A stretch of 64,000 nt of DNA from an uncultured Pseudomonadota bacterium (GTDB taxonomy: Bacteria; Pseudomonadota; Gammaproteobacteria; Steroidobacterales; Steroidobacteraceae), in NCBI GenBank assembly GCA_903908265.1, contig CAIVRI010000005.1:1-64000 (forward strand), read 5' to 3'. Positions 17,923-30,465 of the stretch are shown here, in pieces. Positions within the stretch are counted from its first letter, which is position 1; the number at the start of each line of letters is the position of its first letter. The notes below the pieces were generated by a model, which was not told the DNA's origin, made no database searches, and saw only the letters and a program-made list of their open reading frames with translations. Made by a program: the position numbers and the translations under genes.

Positions 17923-19020
17923 ATGTCCGATGATCATCGAGGGCTTGGGCGCGAGGCGGGTGATGCACCGCAGCGCCTGAGTGAGCGGGCAGAAACGCTG
18001 TTGAATGTGCTGGTCGGGGCCTACATCCGCGATGGGCAGCCAGTCGGCTCGCGCACACTGACGCGCGAGTCTGGGCTCACGGTCAGCGCCGCCACGGTCC
18101 GTAACGTGATGGCGGATTTGGAGGACTACGGGTTCGTCAGTTCGCCGCACACCTCCGCGGGCCGCATTCCGACCGATAAGGGCTACCGGGTCTTCGTCGA
18201 CGCCTTGCTCAAACTCAAGCCAGCAGAATATGACCGGGAGATTTTACGGACCTTGCAAGACCGCTTTGGCGCCAGCGCGGACGACCCGCGCCAGTTGGTT
18301 GCCACCGCGTCCCAGTTTTTGTCGAATTTCACCCAGTTGGCCGGCGTGGTCACGGTACCGCGGCACACGCACGCTGCCGTGACGCAGATCGAGTTCATGC
18401 CGCTCTCGGAGAATCGGGTGCTGGCGATCATGGTGGTTAATGGTCGGGAAGTGCAGAACCGTATCCTCAAGTTGGCGCGGCCGTATACGTCCGAGGAATT
18501 GCGCCGCGCGGCGACGTTTTTGAATGAACAATTTGCGGGTCGCGAACTGGAGTCTATTCGTCACCAATTGCTGCACCAGCTGCAAGACACCCGCTCGTCG
18601 ATGAATCAGCTCATGACGGATGCGATTTCGATGGCCGAAGCCATGATGGGCTCAGCAGAGGGGGGCACGGGCTCGGCGGACGTCGTGATCGCGGGCGAGA
18701 CTAATCTGATGGGCGTGGCCGAACTATCTAGCGTCGAGAAATTACGGCGCCTGTTCGATGCGTTTAATGAGAAACGCGACATCCTGCATCTGTTAGATCA
18801 GTGCCTGCGCGCTGATCGGGTGCAGATTTTCATCGGCCGGGAGTCCGGTTACGGCATTTTTGATGACTACAGCCTGGTGACGGCTCCCTATACCGTCGAC
18901 AACGAGGTGGTCGGGGTACTCGGCGTCATTGGGCCCACCCGGATGGCCTACGAGCGGGTCATCCCGATCGTGGATCTGACGGCGCGGTTGCTCGGTTCCG
19001 CCCTGAATCAGACGCGCTGA
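17923..19020 (+). CDS. hrcA: Heat-inducible transcription repressor HrcA
   Basis: 365 aa from ATG 17923; the 71 codons before it in the ORF track overlap the nadK promoter region and are not coding. The N-terminal winged helix (LLNVLVGAYIRDGQPVGSRTL, SAATVRNVMADLEDYGFV, TSAGRIPTDKGYRVFVD) is diagnostic. The GAF-like C-terminal domain ends IGPTRMAYERVIPIVD. HrcA represses groESL or dnaK operons through CIRCE elements, with GroEL as co-factor. No CIRCE is seen upstream of grpE or dnaK here, so its target may lie elsewhere. Confidence 0.95.
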   Translation: MSDDHRGLGREAGDAPQRLSERAETLLNVLVGAYIRDGQPVGSRTLTRESGLTVSAATVRNVMADLEDYGFVSSPHTSAGRIPTDKGYRVFVDALLKLKPAEYDREILRTLQDRFGASADDPRQLVATASQFLSNFTQLAGVVTVPRHTHAAVTQIEFMPLSENRVLAIMVVNGREVQNRILKLARPYTSEELRRAATFLNEQFAGRELESIRHQLLHQLQDTRSSMNQLMTDAISMAEAMMGSAEGGTGSADVVIAGETNLMGVAELSSVEKLRRLFDAFNEKRDILHLLDQCLRADRVQIFIGRESGYGIFDDYSLVTAPYTVDNEVVGVLGVIGPTRMAYERVIPIVDLTARLLGSALNQTR

Positions 19021-19330
19021 AGCCGTAGAGCCCGCGCCAGATGACGGTACCCCAGCGGTTGCCGATCCGCGTGTCCTGCGCGGCCTAGATCCGCGCAGCG
19101 CGCCGAGCAAACCCGTGCAGGGGGCGTTTGGCCCCTCGGCACAATGCAGGCTGCGGTGTGCCGGCTGTAGCGGCGCTCGGACGGTTAGGGCAGGGGCGAA
19201 AAGAAAAAAAGCCTGTTTTTAAATACTAAGCTATTGATAATAAACATTTTTAGCGATCTTTTATTGATTGCTTCAGAGGCATAAAGCCCTCGCCGAGCGC
19301 GGTTGTCCTAGAGGGGGCCGGCGTCTTGCT
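19021..19330. other. Intergenic region with an AT-rich block, hrcA-grpE
   Basis: About 310 bp without a gene. A short AT-rich block at 19200-19275 (aaaagaaaaaaagcctg, then gataataaacatttttag) stands out in GC-rich surroundings and may be an upstream activating or protein-bound curved element. Several GC hairpins follow the hrcA stop but none has a T-run. Confidence 0.5.
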
Positions 19331-19360
19331 CTTGAATCAGCCCCTGCGAATCCCCATCCT
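19331..19360 (+). promoter_or_regulatory. Sigma-32 (heat-shock) promoter upstream of grpE
   Basis: CTTGAA at 19331 and CCCCATCCT at 19352, separated by 15 bp, closely match the RpoH consensus CTTGAAA-N11-16-CCCCATnT. It lies ~48 bp upstream of the grpE start. Confidence 0.85.
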
Positions 19361-19407
19361 CCGCGCCGGGCGCGCGCCGCCTGCACTGGTTTTTGGAGAG
19401 GACATTC

Positions 19408-19929
19408 ATGACGGACGACACGAACGACTCCCTGGGCGACGACACGGTCACGCCGCTGGACGCGCCCGTCGATGCGCTGGCGGCCGCTCAAGCCAAGGCC
19501 GACGAGCATTACGCGCAATATGTGCGGGTACTCGCTGAGTTCGACAATTTCCGTAAGCGCGCGGCGCGCGACCTGGAGCAGTCGCGCCAGTACGCCGTCG
19601 AGCGCTTCGCCCAGGAGTTGCTGCCGGCGATGGACGGCTTTGAGTTGGCCATTGCCAATGGCGTCGGCACGGATGTGCAGAGTCTGATCGAGGGCCAGAG
19701 CGCCACGCTGCGGTTGCTGCAAAAGGCGTTTGAGAAGGCTGGCATTCGGGAGCTCACGCCGCAGCCCGGGACGACCTTTAACCCCGAAGAACACGAGGCG
19801 ATGGTGGCCCAGCCGACCGCCGAGATGCCGCCGAATGCGGTGCTCCTGACCGTCCAAAAAGGCTACGCCCTGAATGGGCGGGTGCTGCGAGCAGCCCGGG
19901 TCATCGTTTCGCGCGCGCTAGACGCTTGA
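19408..19929 (+). CDS. grpE: Nucleotide exchange factor GrpE
   Basis: 173 aa from ATG 19408 with GGAGAG eight bases upstream (the TTG at 19393 in the track lies before that site). A helical N-terminus (AAAQAKADEHYAQYVRVLAEFDNFRKRAARD) and the family signature near the end (EHEAMVAQPTAEMPPNAVLLTVQKGYALNGRVLRAARVIV) identify it. It releases ADP from DnaK. Heat control is indicated by the sigma-32 promoter upstream. Confidence 0.97.
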   Translation: MTDDTNDSLGDDTVTPLDAPVDALAAAQAKADEHYAQYVRVLAEFDNFRKRAARDLEQSRQYAVERFAQELLPAMDGFELAIANGVGTDVQSLIEGQSATLRLLQKAFEKAGIRELTPQPGTTFNPEEHEAMVAQPTAEMPPNAVLLTVQKGYALNGRVLRAARVIVSRALDA

Positions 19930-19953
19930 GATCGTCCTAAGCGTCCCCATCTA
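19925..19953 (+). promoter_or_regulatory. Second sigma-32 promoter, directly upstream of dnaK
   Basis: CTTGAG at 19925-19930, which overlaps the grpE stop codon, is followed after 14 bp by CCCCATCTA. This matches the RpoH consensus and sits ~40 bp before the dnaK start. Confidence 0.8.
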
Positions 19954-19992
19954 GCCTTCAACGAATTTGAGTTTCCTTTAGAGGATCAGCAC

Positions 19993-21915
19993 ATGTCGAA
20001 AGTAATTGGTATTGACCTCGGCACGACCAACTCGTGTGTGGCGGTGATGGAGGGGGGTAAGCCCAAGGTCATCGAGAACAGCGAAGGCGACCGCACCACG
20101 CCGTCGATCATCGCCTTCACCAAGGACGACGAAGTATTGGTCGGCCAGTCCGCCAAGCGGCAGGCGGTCACCAATCCGCAGAACACGTTGCATGCTGTGA
20201 AGCGTCTGATCGGCCGCAAGTTCGGCGACGACGTCGTGCAGCGCGACCTCGATCTTGTGCCTTACAAGATTGTGAAGGCCGAGAACGGGGATGCCTGGGT
20301 CGAAGCGCAAGGCAAGGCGATGGCGCCACCGGAGATCTCGGCGCGCGTGCTCATGAAGATGAAGAAGGCCGCCGAAGACTACCTCGGTGAGCCGGTCACT
20401 GAGGCCGTGATCACGGTGCCGGCATACTTCAACGACTCACAGCGGCAGGCGACCAAGGATGCCGGCCGTATCGCAGGCCTCAACGTCAAGCGCATCATCA
20501 ACGAGCCGACGGCGGCCGCGCTGGCGTATGGTCTCGACAAGTCGGGCGGTGATCGCAAGATTGCAGTCTATGATTTGGGTGGCGGCACCTTCGACATCTC
20601 GATCATCGAGATCGCCGAAGTGGACGGCGAACGTCAGTTCGAAGTGCTGTCGACCAACGGCGACACCTTCCTCGGTGGTGAGGATTTCGACCGCCGCGTC
20701 ATCGATTTCATCAGTGACGAATTCAAGAAAGAGTCCGGCGTCGACGTGCGCAAGGATCCACTGGCCATGCAGCGCCTCAAGGAAGGCGCCGAGAAGGCGA
20801 AGATCGAGTTGTCTTCCAGTCAACAGACGGATATCAACCTGCCGTATATCACGGCGGATGCCTCTGGGCCTAAGCATCTCAACGTCAAGTTGACGCGCGC
20901 CAAGCTCGATTCGTTGGTCGAAGATCTGGTGACGCGCACGATCGCACCGTGCCGTATGGCGGTGAAGGATGCGGGCGTGGCGCTCACGGACATCGCGGAG
21001 GTCATCCTGGTTGGTGGCCAGACCCGCATGCCGCTGGTGCAGAAGGCCGTGAAGGACTTCTTCGGTCAGGAGCCACGCAAGGACGTGAACCCGGATGAAG
21101 CGGTAGCCGTAGGTGCAGCCGTGCAGGGTGGCGTCCTTTCTGGCGAGGTCAAGGACGTGCTGTTGCTCGACGTGACGCCGCTGTCACTCGGTATCGAGAC
21201 GCTCGGTGCCGTGATGACCAAGCTCATTGAGAAGAACACCACGATCCCGACCAAGGCGGCGCAGGTGTTCTCGACCGCGGATGACAATCAGCCGGCGGTG
21301 ACCATTCACGTGTTGCAAGGCGAGCGCGACCGTGCACATGACAACAAGTCGCTCGGACGCTTTGATCTGACCGAGATTCCCTCGGCACCGCGCGGTGCGC
21401 CGCAGATCGAGGTGACTTTCGATATCGACGCGAACGGTATTTTGCATGTGTCGGCCAAGGACAAGGGTACCGGTAAGGAGCAGAAGATCGTCATCAAGGC
21501 CTCGTCGGGCCTGTCTGAAGACGAGATCAAGCGTATGGTGTCCGACGCCGAGGCGCACGCGGCGGAGGACAAGGCATTCCGCGAATTGGTGGAGTCCCGT
21601 AACCGTGCTGATGCGCTGGCGCACCAAGTCGACAAGTCCCTCAAGGATTTGGGTGATAAGGTTGCTGGTGAAGATCGCGCCAAGATCGAGGCAGCGCTGT
21701 CGGACCTGAAGTCCGCCATGACCGCTGACGAGAAGGAAGCGATTGAGCACAAAGCGCAAGCGCTGCAGGCCGCCGCAGGGGAGATCCTGCAGCGTGCCCA
21801 AGCGGGCGCGGCCGAAGGCGCGGCATCGGCTGGTGGCGGCGCGGGCCCGTCGGCGAAGGACGACGTGCTGGATGCCGAGTTCGAGGAAGTCAAAAACAAA
21901 GATCCTAAGGCCTAA
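19993..21915 (+). CDS. dnaK: Chaperone DnaK (Hsp70)
   Basis: 640 aa, typical length. Begins [21 protein letters not shown]; contains [41 protein letters not shown] and [14 protein letters not shown] in the ATPase domain, then the linker [18 protein letters not shown] and the substrate-binding domain. The C-terminus ends with a glycine/alanine-rich stretch and the acidic [12 protein letters not shown]. It has its own sigma-32-type promoter. A strong hairpin separates it from dnaJ. Confidence 0.98.
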   Translation: MSKVIGIDLGTTNSCVAVMEGGKPKVIENSEGDRTTPSIIAFTKDDEVLVGQSAKRQAVTNPQNTLHAVKRLIGRKFGDDVVQRDLDLVPYKIVKAENGDAWVEAQGKAMAPPEISARVLMKMKKAAEDYLGEPVTEAVITVPAYFNDSQRQATKDAGRIAGLNVKRIINEPTAAALAYGLDKSGGDRKIAVYDLGGGTFDISIIEIAEVDGERQFEVLSTNGDTFLGGEDFDRRVIDFISDEFKKESGVDVRKDPLAMQRLKEGAEKAKIELSSSQQTDINLPYITADASGPKHLNVKLTRAKLDSLVEDLVTRTIAPCRMAVKDAGVALTDIAEVILVGGQTRMPLVQKAVKDFFGQEPRKDVNPDEAVAVGAAVQGGVLSGEVKDVLLLDVTPLSLGIETLGAVMTKLIEKNTTIPTKAAQVFSTADDNQPAVTIHVLQGERDRAHDNKSLGRFDLTEIPSAPRGAPQIEVTFDIDANGILHVSAKDKGTGKEQKIVIKASSGLSEDEIKRMVSDAEAHAAEDKAFRELVESRNRADALAHQVDKSLKDLGDKVAGEDRAKIEAALSDLKSAMTADEKEAIEHKAQALQAAAGEILQRAQAGAAEGAASAGGGAGPSAKDDVLDAEFEEVKNKDPKA

Positions 21916-21942
21916 GAGCCTGACGATCGGCGCAGAGGATCG

Positions 21943-21974
21943 TGCCGCCGCGGGCTCTAGTGCCCGCGGCGGCA
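21943..21974 (+). terminator. Hairpin between dnaK and dnaJ
   Basis: TGCCGCCGCGGGC pairs with GCCCGCGGCGGCA across a 6-nt loop, followed by tctggtttt. It probably attenuates read-through into dnaJ, which would give more DnaK than DnaJ, or stabilises the dnaK transcript end. Confidence 0.65.
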
Positions 21975-21996
21975 TTCTGGTTTTAAGGGTGGTGGC

Positions 21997-23130
21997 ATGG
22001 CGAAGCGCGATTACTACGAAGTGCTCGAGGTCTCCAAGACCGCGACCGAAGCCGAGATCAAGAAGGCGTATCGCCGCTTCGCAATGAAGTTTCATCCGGA
22101 CCGCAATCCGGGCAATGCGGCGGCCGAAGAGTCTTTCAAGGAGGCCAAAGAAGCCTACGAGGTGCTGTCGGATCCGCAGAAGCGGGCCGCGTATGACCAG
22201 TTCGGTCACGCTGGCCTGAACGCCCAGCACGGTGGTGGCGGGGGGATGGATCCCGGTGAAGCCTTCGGCGACATCTTTGGGGAAGTCTTTGGCGACATCT
22301 TTGGTGGTGGCCGCCGCGGCGGTGGCCGCCAAGTGTTCCGCGGCGCCGACTTGCGCTATGAACTCGAACTCCAACTCGAACAGGCCGTGTTCGGCCATAC
22401 CGGCGAGATTGACGTCACGACCTTGGTCGAATGCACGCCCTGTGGCGGTAACGGCGCGGCGAAGGGCACGACGCCGATCCGTTGCACCACGTGTGGCGGT
22501 ACCGGCCAGGTGCGCATGCAGCAAGGCTTTTTCGCCGTGCAGCAGCCGTGCAGTCGCTGCAAAGGGCGGGGGATGCAAATCGAAACCCCTTGCGATCACT
22601 GCTACGGCCACGGCCGTGTGCGCAAGGCGCGCACGTTGCAGGTCAAGATCCCGGCGGGTGTGGATACCGGTGATCGGATCCGCCTGTCGGGCGAGGGCGA
22701 AGCGGGACGCAATGGGGGTCCGGCGGGCGATTTGTACGTCGAAGTCGCGGTTCTCAAACACGACATTTTCGAGCGCGATGGAGCGGATTTGTCCTGTGAA
22801 GTGCCTGTGACCTTTACGACCGCCGCCTTGGGTGGCGAGGTCGAGGTACCGACCCTGGAGGGCAGCGCCAAGATCAAAGTACCGGCGGAGACCCAGTCCG
22901 GTCGCGTCTTCCGCCTGCGCGAGCAGGGCGTTCGGCCCGTACGGGGTGGCGGCCGCGGCGATCTGTACTGCCGGGTGGTAGTGGAGACGCCGGTGAACCT
23001 TTCGCATGACCAGAAGGCGTTGCTGAAAGAGTTCGAGGCGACTCTACAAGGCGATCCATCCCGGCATAATCCCCGCGAAGCCACGTGGCTGGATGGGGTG
23101 AAAAAATTCTTCGGTAGTATGCGTACATGA
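21997..23130 (+). CDS. dnaJ: Chaperone DnaJ (Hsp40)
   Basis: 377 aa. The J domain ([20 protein letters not shown], with HPD in KFHPDRNPG) is followed by a Gly/Phe-rich linker ([20 protein letters not shown]), four CxxCxGxG zinc motifs ([32 protein letters not shown]) and the C-terminal substrate domains. It stimulates the DnaK ATPase and delivers clients. Its stop overlaps the dapB start (ATGA). Confidence 0.98.
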   Translation: MAKRDYYEVLEVSKTATEAEIKKAYRRFAMKFHPDRNPGNAAAEESFKEAKEAYEVLSDPQKRAAYDQFGHAGLNAQHGGGGGMDPGEAFGDIFGEVFGDIFGGGRRGGGRQVFRGADLRYELELQLEQAVFGHTGEIDVTTLVECTPCGGNGAAKGTTPIRCTTCGGTGQVRMQQGFFAVQQPCSRCKGRGMQIETPCDHCYGHGRVRKARTLQVKIPAGVDTGDRIRLSGEGEAGRNGGPAGDLYVEVAVLKHDIFERDGADLSCEVPVTFTTAALGGEVEVPTLEGSAKIKVPAETQSGRVFRLREQGVRPVRGGGRGDLYCRVVVETPVNLSHDQKALLKEFEATLQGDPSRHNPREATWLDGVKKFFGSMRT

Positions 23131-23936
23131 GTCCTCCCCGCCCCGTGCATATCGCGCTCTATGGGGCGGCCGGCCGCATGGGCCGTAGCATCCTCCGGGC
23201 CGTACATGAGAGCACCGACTATGCGCTAGCGGCGGCGTTGGTCTCGGCGGGTAGTCCCTTGCTTGGCGCCGATGCCGGTTCGAGCGCAGGAATCGCTGCG
23301 CCATTGGGCGTGGCTTTACACAGTGATGCGGCTGCGGACTTGTCCGGCGCCGATGTCGCGGTCGATTTTTCGGTGGCCGGCGCAGTCCCGGCGCATCTCG
23401 CTGCCTGCGTGGCGGCCCGTATCGGTCTGCTCGTTGGCACGACGGGTCTGCAGGACACGGCGCTGGAGGCGGTCGCGCGGGCGAGTCACAGCATCCCGGT
23501 GCTGGTTGCGCCAAATACCAGTATTGGCGTGAACTTGCTGGCGCAACTTATTGAAAAAGCAGCGGCATTGCTTCCTAGAGACTATGACATTGAGGTCTTC
23601 GAAGCCCATCATCGCTACAAGCAGGACGCGCCTTCGGGGACCGCCCTGCAGTGGGGCGAGGCTGCGGCGCGTGGTCGTGGCGAGACCCTGGGGGCCGTGG
23701 ATCTGGACCGGCGCGGGACCCGGGAAGCCGGTTCCATCGGGTTCTCCGTGCTGCGCGCCGGCGATATTGTCGGCGAGCACACCCTGTACTTTGCCGGTCC
23801 CGGTGAGCGGATCGAGATCACCCACCGAGCGCATGACCGGATGACTTTCGCCTATGGCGCACTACGCGCCGCGGCGTGGTTGGCTGGCCGCGCGCCGGGT
23901 TGTTACTCCATGGCGGACGTTTTGGCGCTGGACTGA
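23127..23936 (+). CDS. dapB: 4-hydroxy-tetrahydrodipicolinate reductase
   Basis: 269 aa. NAD(P)H-dependent step of lysine/diaminopimelate synthesis. Rossmann motif [19 protein letters not shown], the catalytic [16 protein letters not shown] segment and [20 protein letters not shown] are all present. Translationally coupled to dnaJ by a 4-bp overlap, so it may share heat-shock transcription. Confidence 0.96.
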   Translation: MSPPRPVHIALYGAAGRMGRSILRAVHESTDYALAAALVSAGSPLLGADAGSSAGIAAPLGVALHSDAAADLSGADVAVDFSVAGAVPAHLAACVAARIGLLVGTTGLQDTALEAVARASHSIPVLVAPNTSIGVNLLAQLIEKAAALLPRDYDIEVFEAHHRYKQDAPSGTALQWGEAAARGRGETLGAVDLDRRGTREAGSIGFSVLRAGDIVGEHTLYFAGPGERIEITHRAHDRMTFAYGALRAAAWLAGRAPGCYSMADVLALD

Positions 23937-24070
23937 TCCGGCGCCGAAGCTAGGTCTTCGCACCGGGTGTGAGGGCTGAGAACGGTCGCCCTGACGCGAT
24001 TCAAGACTGGTGCGGACGGGGCCCGTGCCGTAGAATTCATGCCCGGATCGACATACACGCGTAACGACCG

Positions 24071-24106
24071 AAGCGGGCGGAGTCTACAACCAGACTCCAC
24101 CCGCTT
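24071..24106 (+). promoter_or_regulatory. Long hairpin upstream of carA
   Basis: AAGCGGGCGGAGTCT pairs with AGACTCCACCCGCTT (15 bp, one mismatch) around a 6-nt loop. There is no T-run. It lies ~70 bp before carA and ~135 bp after dapB, so it could end the dnaJ-dapB transcript or act as a leader attenuator for carAB. Confidence 0.5.
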
Positions 24107-24174
24107 TGCGCATCTGCGCCCTGCACGGGAAGACGGTGGGCTTCACGTGCCGCTCGACTCGGGAGAATGAGCCG

Positions 24175-25323
24175 TTGACGACGTCTGCTGTACTCGCCCT
24201 CGAAGATGGCTCGGTATTTAAAGGGATCTCCGTCGGTGCCGCTGGCCGTACGGTCGGTGAGGTCGTGTTCAACACGGCGATGACCGGCTACCAGGAAATC
24301 CTGACCGACCCTTCTTACAATCGTCAGATTGTCACCCTGACGTATCCTCATATCGGCAATTACGGCACCACGCCGGAAGACATGGAGTCCGGTGGCATCT
24401 ACGCGGCGGGCCTTGTGATCCGCGATCTGCCGGCCTTGCACTCCAGTTGGCGGGCGGCAGAATCGCTTGGCGATTTTCTAAAACGTGGCAATACCGTCGC
24501 CATTGCCGATATTGATACTCGGCGATTGACGCGCATTCTGCGTAGCAAAGGCGCCCAAGCGGGCTGCATCCTGACGGGCACGGAGGTGAACGCGGATGCG
24601 GCTATTGCAGCGGCGCGTGGTTTCCCGGGCCTCAAAGGGATGGATCTGGCTAAGGTGGTCTCCACGCAGGAGGTCTACCAGTGGAACGAAGGTACCAACT
24701 GGGTGGGCGACACGCCGCGTTCGGCGCGCCCCGGCAGTCGCTTGCACGTCGTCGCCTACGACTATGGGATCAAGCGCAACATCCTGCGCGTGCTGGCGGA
24801 CCATCGTTGCCGTATCACGGTGGTGCCGGCACAGACGCCGGCCGCAGACGTGTGGGCGCTGGAACCGGATGGCATCTTCCTGTCCAACGGCCCCGGTGAT
24901 CCGGAGCCGTGTGATTACGCCATTACGGCGATTCGTCAGTTCCTCGAGACGGATATCCCGGTGTTCGGTATCTGCTTGGGCCACCAGTTGTTGGGACTTG
25001 CTGCAGGGGCACGCACCTTGAAGATGAAGTTCGGGCACCACGGCGCGAACCACCCGGTGCAGGATTTGCAGACGGGTCGGGTGCTGATCACCAGTCAGAA
25101 TCATGGTTTTGCGGTGGATGAGGCAAGCTTGCCTGCCAATGTGCAGGCGACGCACCGCTCGCTGTTTGACGGTTCCTTGCAGGGGATCGCATTGACTGAT
25201 CGCCCCGCCTTCAGTTTTCAAGGACACCCCGAGGCGAGCCCGGGGCCACACGACGTGGCGGGCCTCTTTGGCCACTTCGTTGATTTGATGCGGACGCGCG
25301 CCGGCCGCGTCCAGACCGCCTGA
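24175..25323 (+). CDS. carA: Carbamoyl phosphate synthase, small (glutaminase) subunit
   Basis: 382 aa from TTG 24175, chosen because the product then begins [15 protein letters not shown] in register with other CarA proteins and GGGAG lies ~9 bases upstream. The track start at 24106 would add 23 residues with no family support. [19 protein letters not shown] and YPHIGNYGT mark the N-domain. The class I glutaminase domain has [10 protein letters not shown] (nucleophile Cys) and [11 protein letters not shown] (His/Glu). It supplies ammonia to CarB for arginine and pyrimidine synthesis. Fifteen bases separate it from carB. Confidence 0.95.
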   Translation: MTTSAVLALEDGSVFKGISVGAAGRTVGEVVFNTAMTGYQEILTDPSYNRQIVTLTYPHIGNYGTTPEDMESGGIYAAGLVIRDLPALHSSWRAAESLGDFLKRGNTVAIADIDTRRLTRILRSKGAQAGCILTGTEVNADAAIAAARGFPGLKGMDLAKVVSTQEVYQWNEGTNWVGDTPRSARPGSRLHVVAYDYGIKRNILRVLADHRCRITVVPAQTPAADVWALEPDGIFLSNGPGDPEPCDYAITAIRQFLETDIPVFGICLGHQLLGLAAGARTLKMKFGHHGANHPVQDLQTGRVLITSQNHGFAVDEASLPANVQATHRSLFDGSLQGIALTDRPAFSFQGHPEASPGPHDVAGLFGHFVDLMRTRAGRVQTA

Positions 25324-25338
25324 CGAGAAAGCCAGCTC

Positions 25339-28559
<3,221 letters not shown>

Positions 28560-28563
<4 letters not shown>

Positions 28564-29036
28564 AGCGTCCTCCCATCACTGTCCGTGGCGCTGAGCGTCT
28601 GCGTGCTGAGTCCAAACGTCTCAAGTCGGAGGATCGCCCGGCGGTCATTCGGGCCATTGCTGAGGCACGCGGTCACGGCGACCTGTCCGAGAACGCGGAA
28701 TATCACGCGGCGCGCGATAACCAGAGTTTCATCGAGGGCCGCATAGCGGAAATCGACTTTCGCCTCGGCAACGCAGAGGTCATCGATGTCAGCAAACTGC
28801 CGCACAACGGCCGCGTGGTCTTTGGCGTGACGGTGGACCTGGAAAGTCAGGACGATAGTGTCCAGGTGACCTATCAGATCGTCGGTGAGGACGAGGCGGA
28901 CATCCGTCAGAATCTGATCGCGATTACCTCGCCGATCGCACGGGCGCTCATCGGCAAGGAAGAAGGCGACGAGGTCGAGGTACAGGCCCCGGGCGGCGTG
29001 CGCCGCTATGAGATCGTCGCCGTTCGCTACGAATGA
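28560..29036 (+). CDS. greA: Transcription elongation factor GreA
   Basis: 158 aa from GTG 28560 (GTGA overlap with carB). The coiled-coil finger carries the acidic tip motif [14 protein letters not shown]; the C-domain includes [29 protein letters not shown] and [10 protein letters not shown]. It stimulates transcript cleavage by backtracked RNA polymerase. The carAB-greA linkage is common in gammaproteobacteria. Confidence 0.96.
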
Positions 29037-29446
29037 AGTTGACGCGCCAACTGCTTTTGGCGCTACTCGCAGGCCTGCTGGTCACGGTCGGCGGGCTGGT
29101 CGCACCGCTGCTGTTCGTGGGTCTGGATGACCGAGCGTTGGCGGGGCGGATGGCGGGCCAGTTGTTTCACGTGACGAACCTGCTCACGTTGGTGCTCGTG
29201 CTGATGGTCGTCGCACTGGGCGCGTTGCGGCAGACCGGCCCGTGCGGGCGCGCGATGCTACTGGCGCCGGCGGTGCTGCTCGGGGCCAGCGAGTGCCTGA
29301 TCCGTCCCCTGCTGGAGACCGAGAAGGTCGCGCACGGGACACAGACACTGGCCTTTGCCCAGTGGCATGGGGTGTCGAGTCTGCTATATGCGCTAGCTAC
29401 CGTCGCGGCCGTGACCGCGTTGGTGCAAGCACTGCGTCGCCGCTGA
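29033..29446 (+). CDS. DUF4149-type small membrane protein
   Basis: 137 aa, starting in an ATGA overlap with the greA stop. Four hydrophobic segments (LLLALLAGLLVTVGGLVAPLLF, LLTLVLVLMVVALGAL, MLLAPAVLLGASECL, LLYALATVAAVTALVQAL) and the HVTNLL / FAQWHGVSSLLY pattern match DUF4149. Function unknown; it is commonly encoded after greA in proteobacteria. A second, diverged protein of similar layout lies at 63224-63631. Confidence 0.75.
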   Translation: MKLTRQLLLALLAGLLVTVGGLVAPLLFVGLDDRALAGRMAGQLFHVTNLLTLVLVLMVVALGALRQTGPCGRAMLLAPAVLLGASECLIRPLLETEKVAHGTQTLAFAQWHGVSSLLYALATVAAVTALVQALRRR

Positions 29447-29452
29447 GTGGGC

Positions 29453-29749
29453 TCAGTCCGGCAGGATGAGGCGGCTGAGTTTCGCGTTGCGCCGGTAAAA
29501 GACGCCGACGTTGCCGATGCGCTGGACCAGTTCGCTGCGGGTACGCTGCGCGAGCAGGTCGAGCGTGGCGTTGCGGTCGTCGCGTTCGCCGACCCGGGCG
29601 CGGACTTTGATCAACTCGTGATCGGTCAGCGCGCGGTCCATTTCGGTGACGACCGCGTCGGTCAGGCCGTTGTTGCCGAGGGCCACGACGGGATGGAGGG
29701 CGTGGCCGAGGCGACGCAGGTATTTCTTCTGGCGTTCAGAGAGTTGCAT
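29453..29749 (-). CDS. yhbY: YhbY family RNA-binding protein (CRM domain)
   Basis: 98 aa. Single CRS1-YhbY domain: [45 protein letters not shown] and [10 protein letters not shown] match the family, which associates with pre-50S ribosomal particles. Divergent from rlmE with a 44-bp gap, an arrangement conserved from E. coli onward. Confidence 0.95.
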   Translation of the reverse strand: MQLSERQKKYLRRLGHALHPVVALGNNGLTDAVVTEMDRALTDHELIKVRARVGERDDRNATLDLLAQRTRSELVQRIGNVGVFYRRNAKLSRLILPD

Positions 29750-29793
29750 CTCGTGAGTATAGTGGAGCCAGAGCCCCGAGGCGGCGGCAGGAC

Positions 29794-30420
29794 ATGACCA
29801 AGCGCAGTAAATCGAGCAAACGGTGGCTCCAAGAGCATGAGAGCGACGCCTATGTGCAGCGCGCCCGCAAGGAGGGGCTGCGCTCGCGGGCGGCTTTTAA
29901 ACTCGAGGAACTGGACGTTGCAGAGCGGCTGCTCAAACCCGGCATGGTCGTCGTCGATCTCGGTGCCGCGCCTGGCGGCTGGAGTCAGTATGCGGGTAAA
30001 GTACTGAATAATAAAGGATTTGTGGTCGCTCTGGATATCTTGCCGATGGACGCGCTGACGGGTGTCGAGTTTGTTTTAGGGGACTTTAGGGAGGAGCAGC
30101 CGCTGCAAGAACTGCATCGTTTGCTCGCCGGACGACCCGTAGACCTTGTGATGTCCGACATGGCCCCCAATATGAGCGGCATCGACGCTGTTGATCAGCC
30201 ACGGCAACTGTACTTGTGTGAATTGGCACTGGAGTTCTGTCGGCAGGTTCTGAAACCCGGTGGAAATTTTCTCACGAAGATTTTCCAGGGCGTGGGCTTC
30301 GATGCGTATCTACGGACGGTGAAGGCGGAGTTCGGCCAAGTGAAGATGAAAAAACCGCCGGCGTCCCGTGCGCGTAGCGCTGAAATGTACCTGTTGGCCA
30401 CCGGCAGGCGTATCCTCTGA
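29794..30420 (+). CDS. rlmE: 23S rRNA 2'-O-methyltransferase RlmE (FtsJ)
   Basis: 208 aa. Methylates U2552 of 23S rRNA. SAM-binding motif [15 protein letters not shown], the K-D-K-E tetrad carried by [29 protein letters not shown] and SAEMYLLA. Directly upstream of ftsH as in E. coli, where the pair is heat-induced; no clear sigma-32 promoter was recognised here. Confidence 0.96.
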   Translation: MTKRSKSSKRWLQEHESDAYVQRARKEGLRSRAAFKLEELDVAERLLKPGMVVVDLGAAPGGWSQYAGKVLNNKGFVVALDILPMDALTGVEFVLGDFREEQPLQELHRLLAGRPVDLVMSDMAPNMSGIDAVDQPRQLYLCELALEFCRQVLKPGGNFLTKIFQGVGFDAYLRTVKAEFGQVKMKKPPASRARSAEMYLLATGRRIL

Positions 30421-30465
30421 TCCCCCCGGGGCGGTCTGCATTGACCCCCCTTTTTGGAGTTGGCT

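Noticed and set aside
19021-19992. CIRCE operator for HrcA near grpE/dnaK
   Set aside because: I looked for TTAGCACTC and GAGTGCTAA and found neither; the promoters present match sigma-32 instead.
21184-23007. 607-aa minus-strand ORF opposite dnaK-dnaJ
   Set aside because: It is the shadow of highly GC-biased third positions in dnaK/dnaJ and resembles no family. The same applies to 13965-15260, 24478-25728 and 2824-3801.
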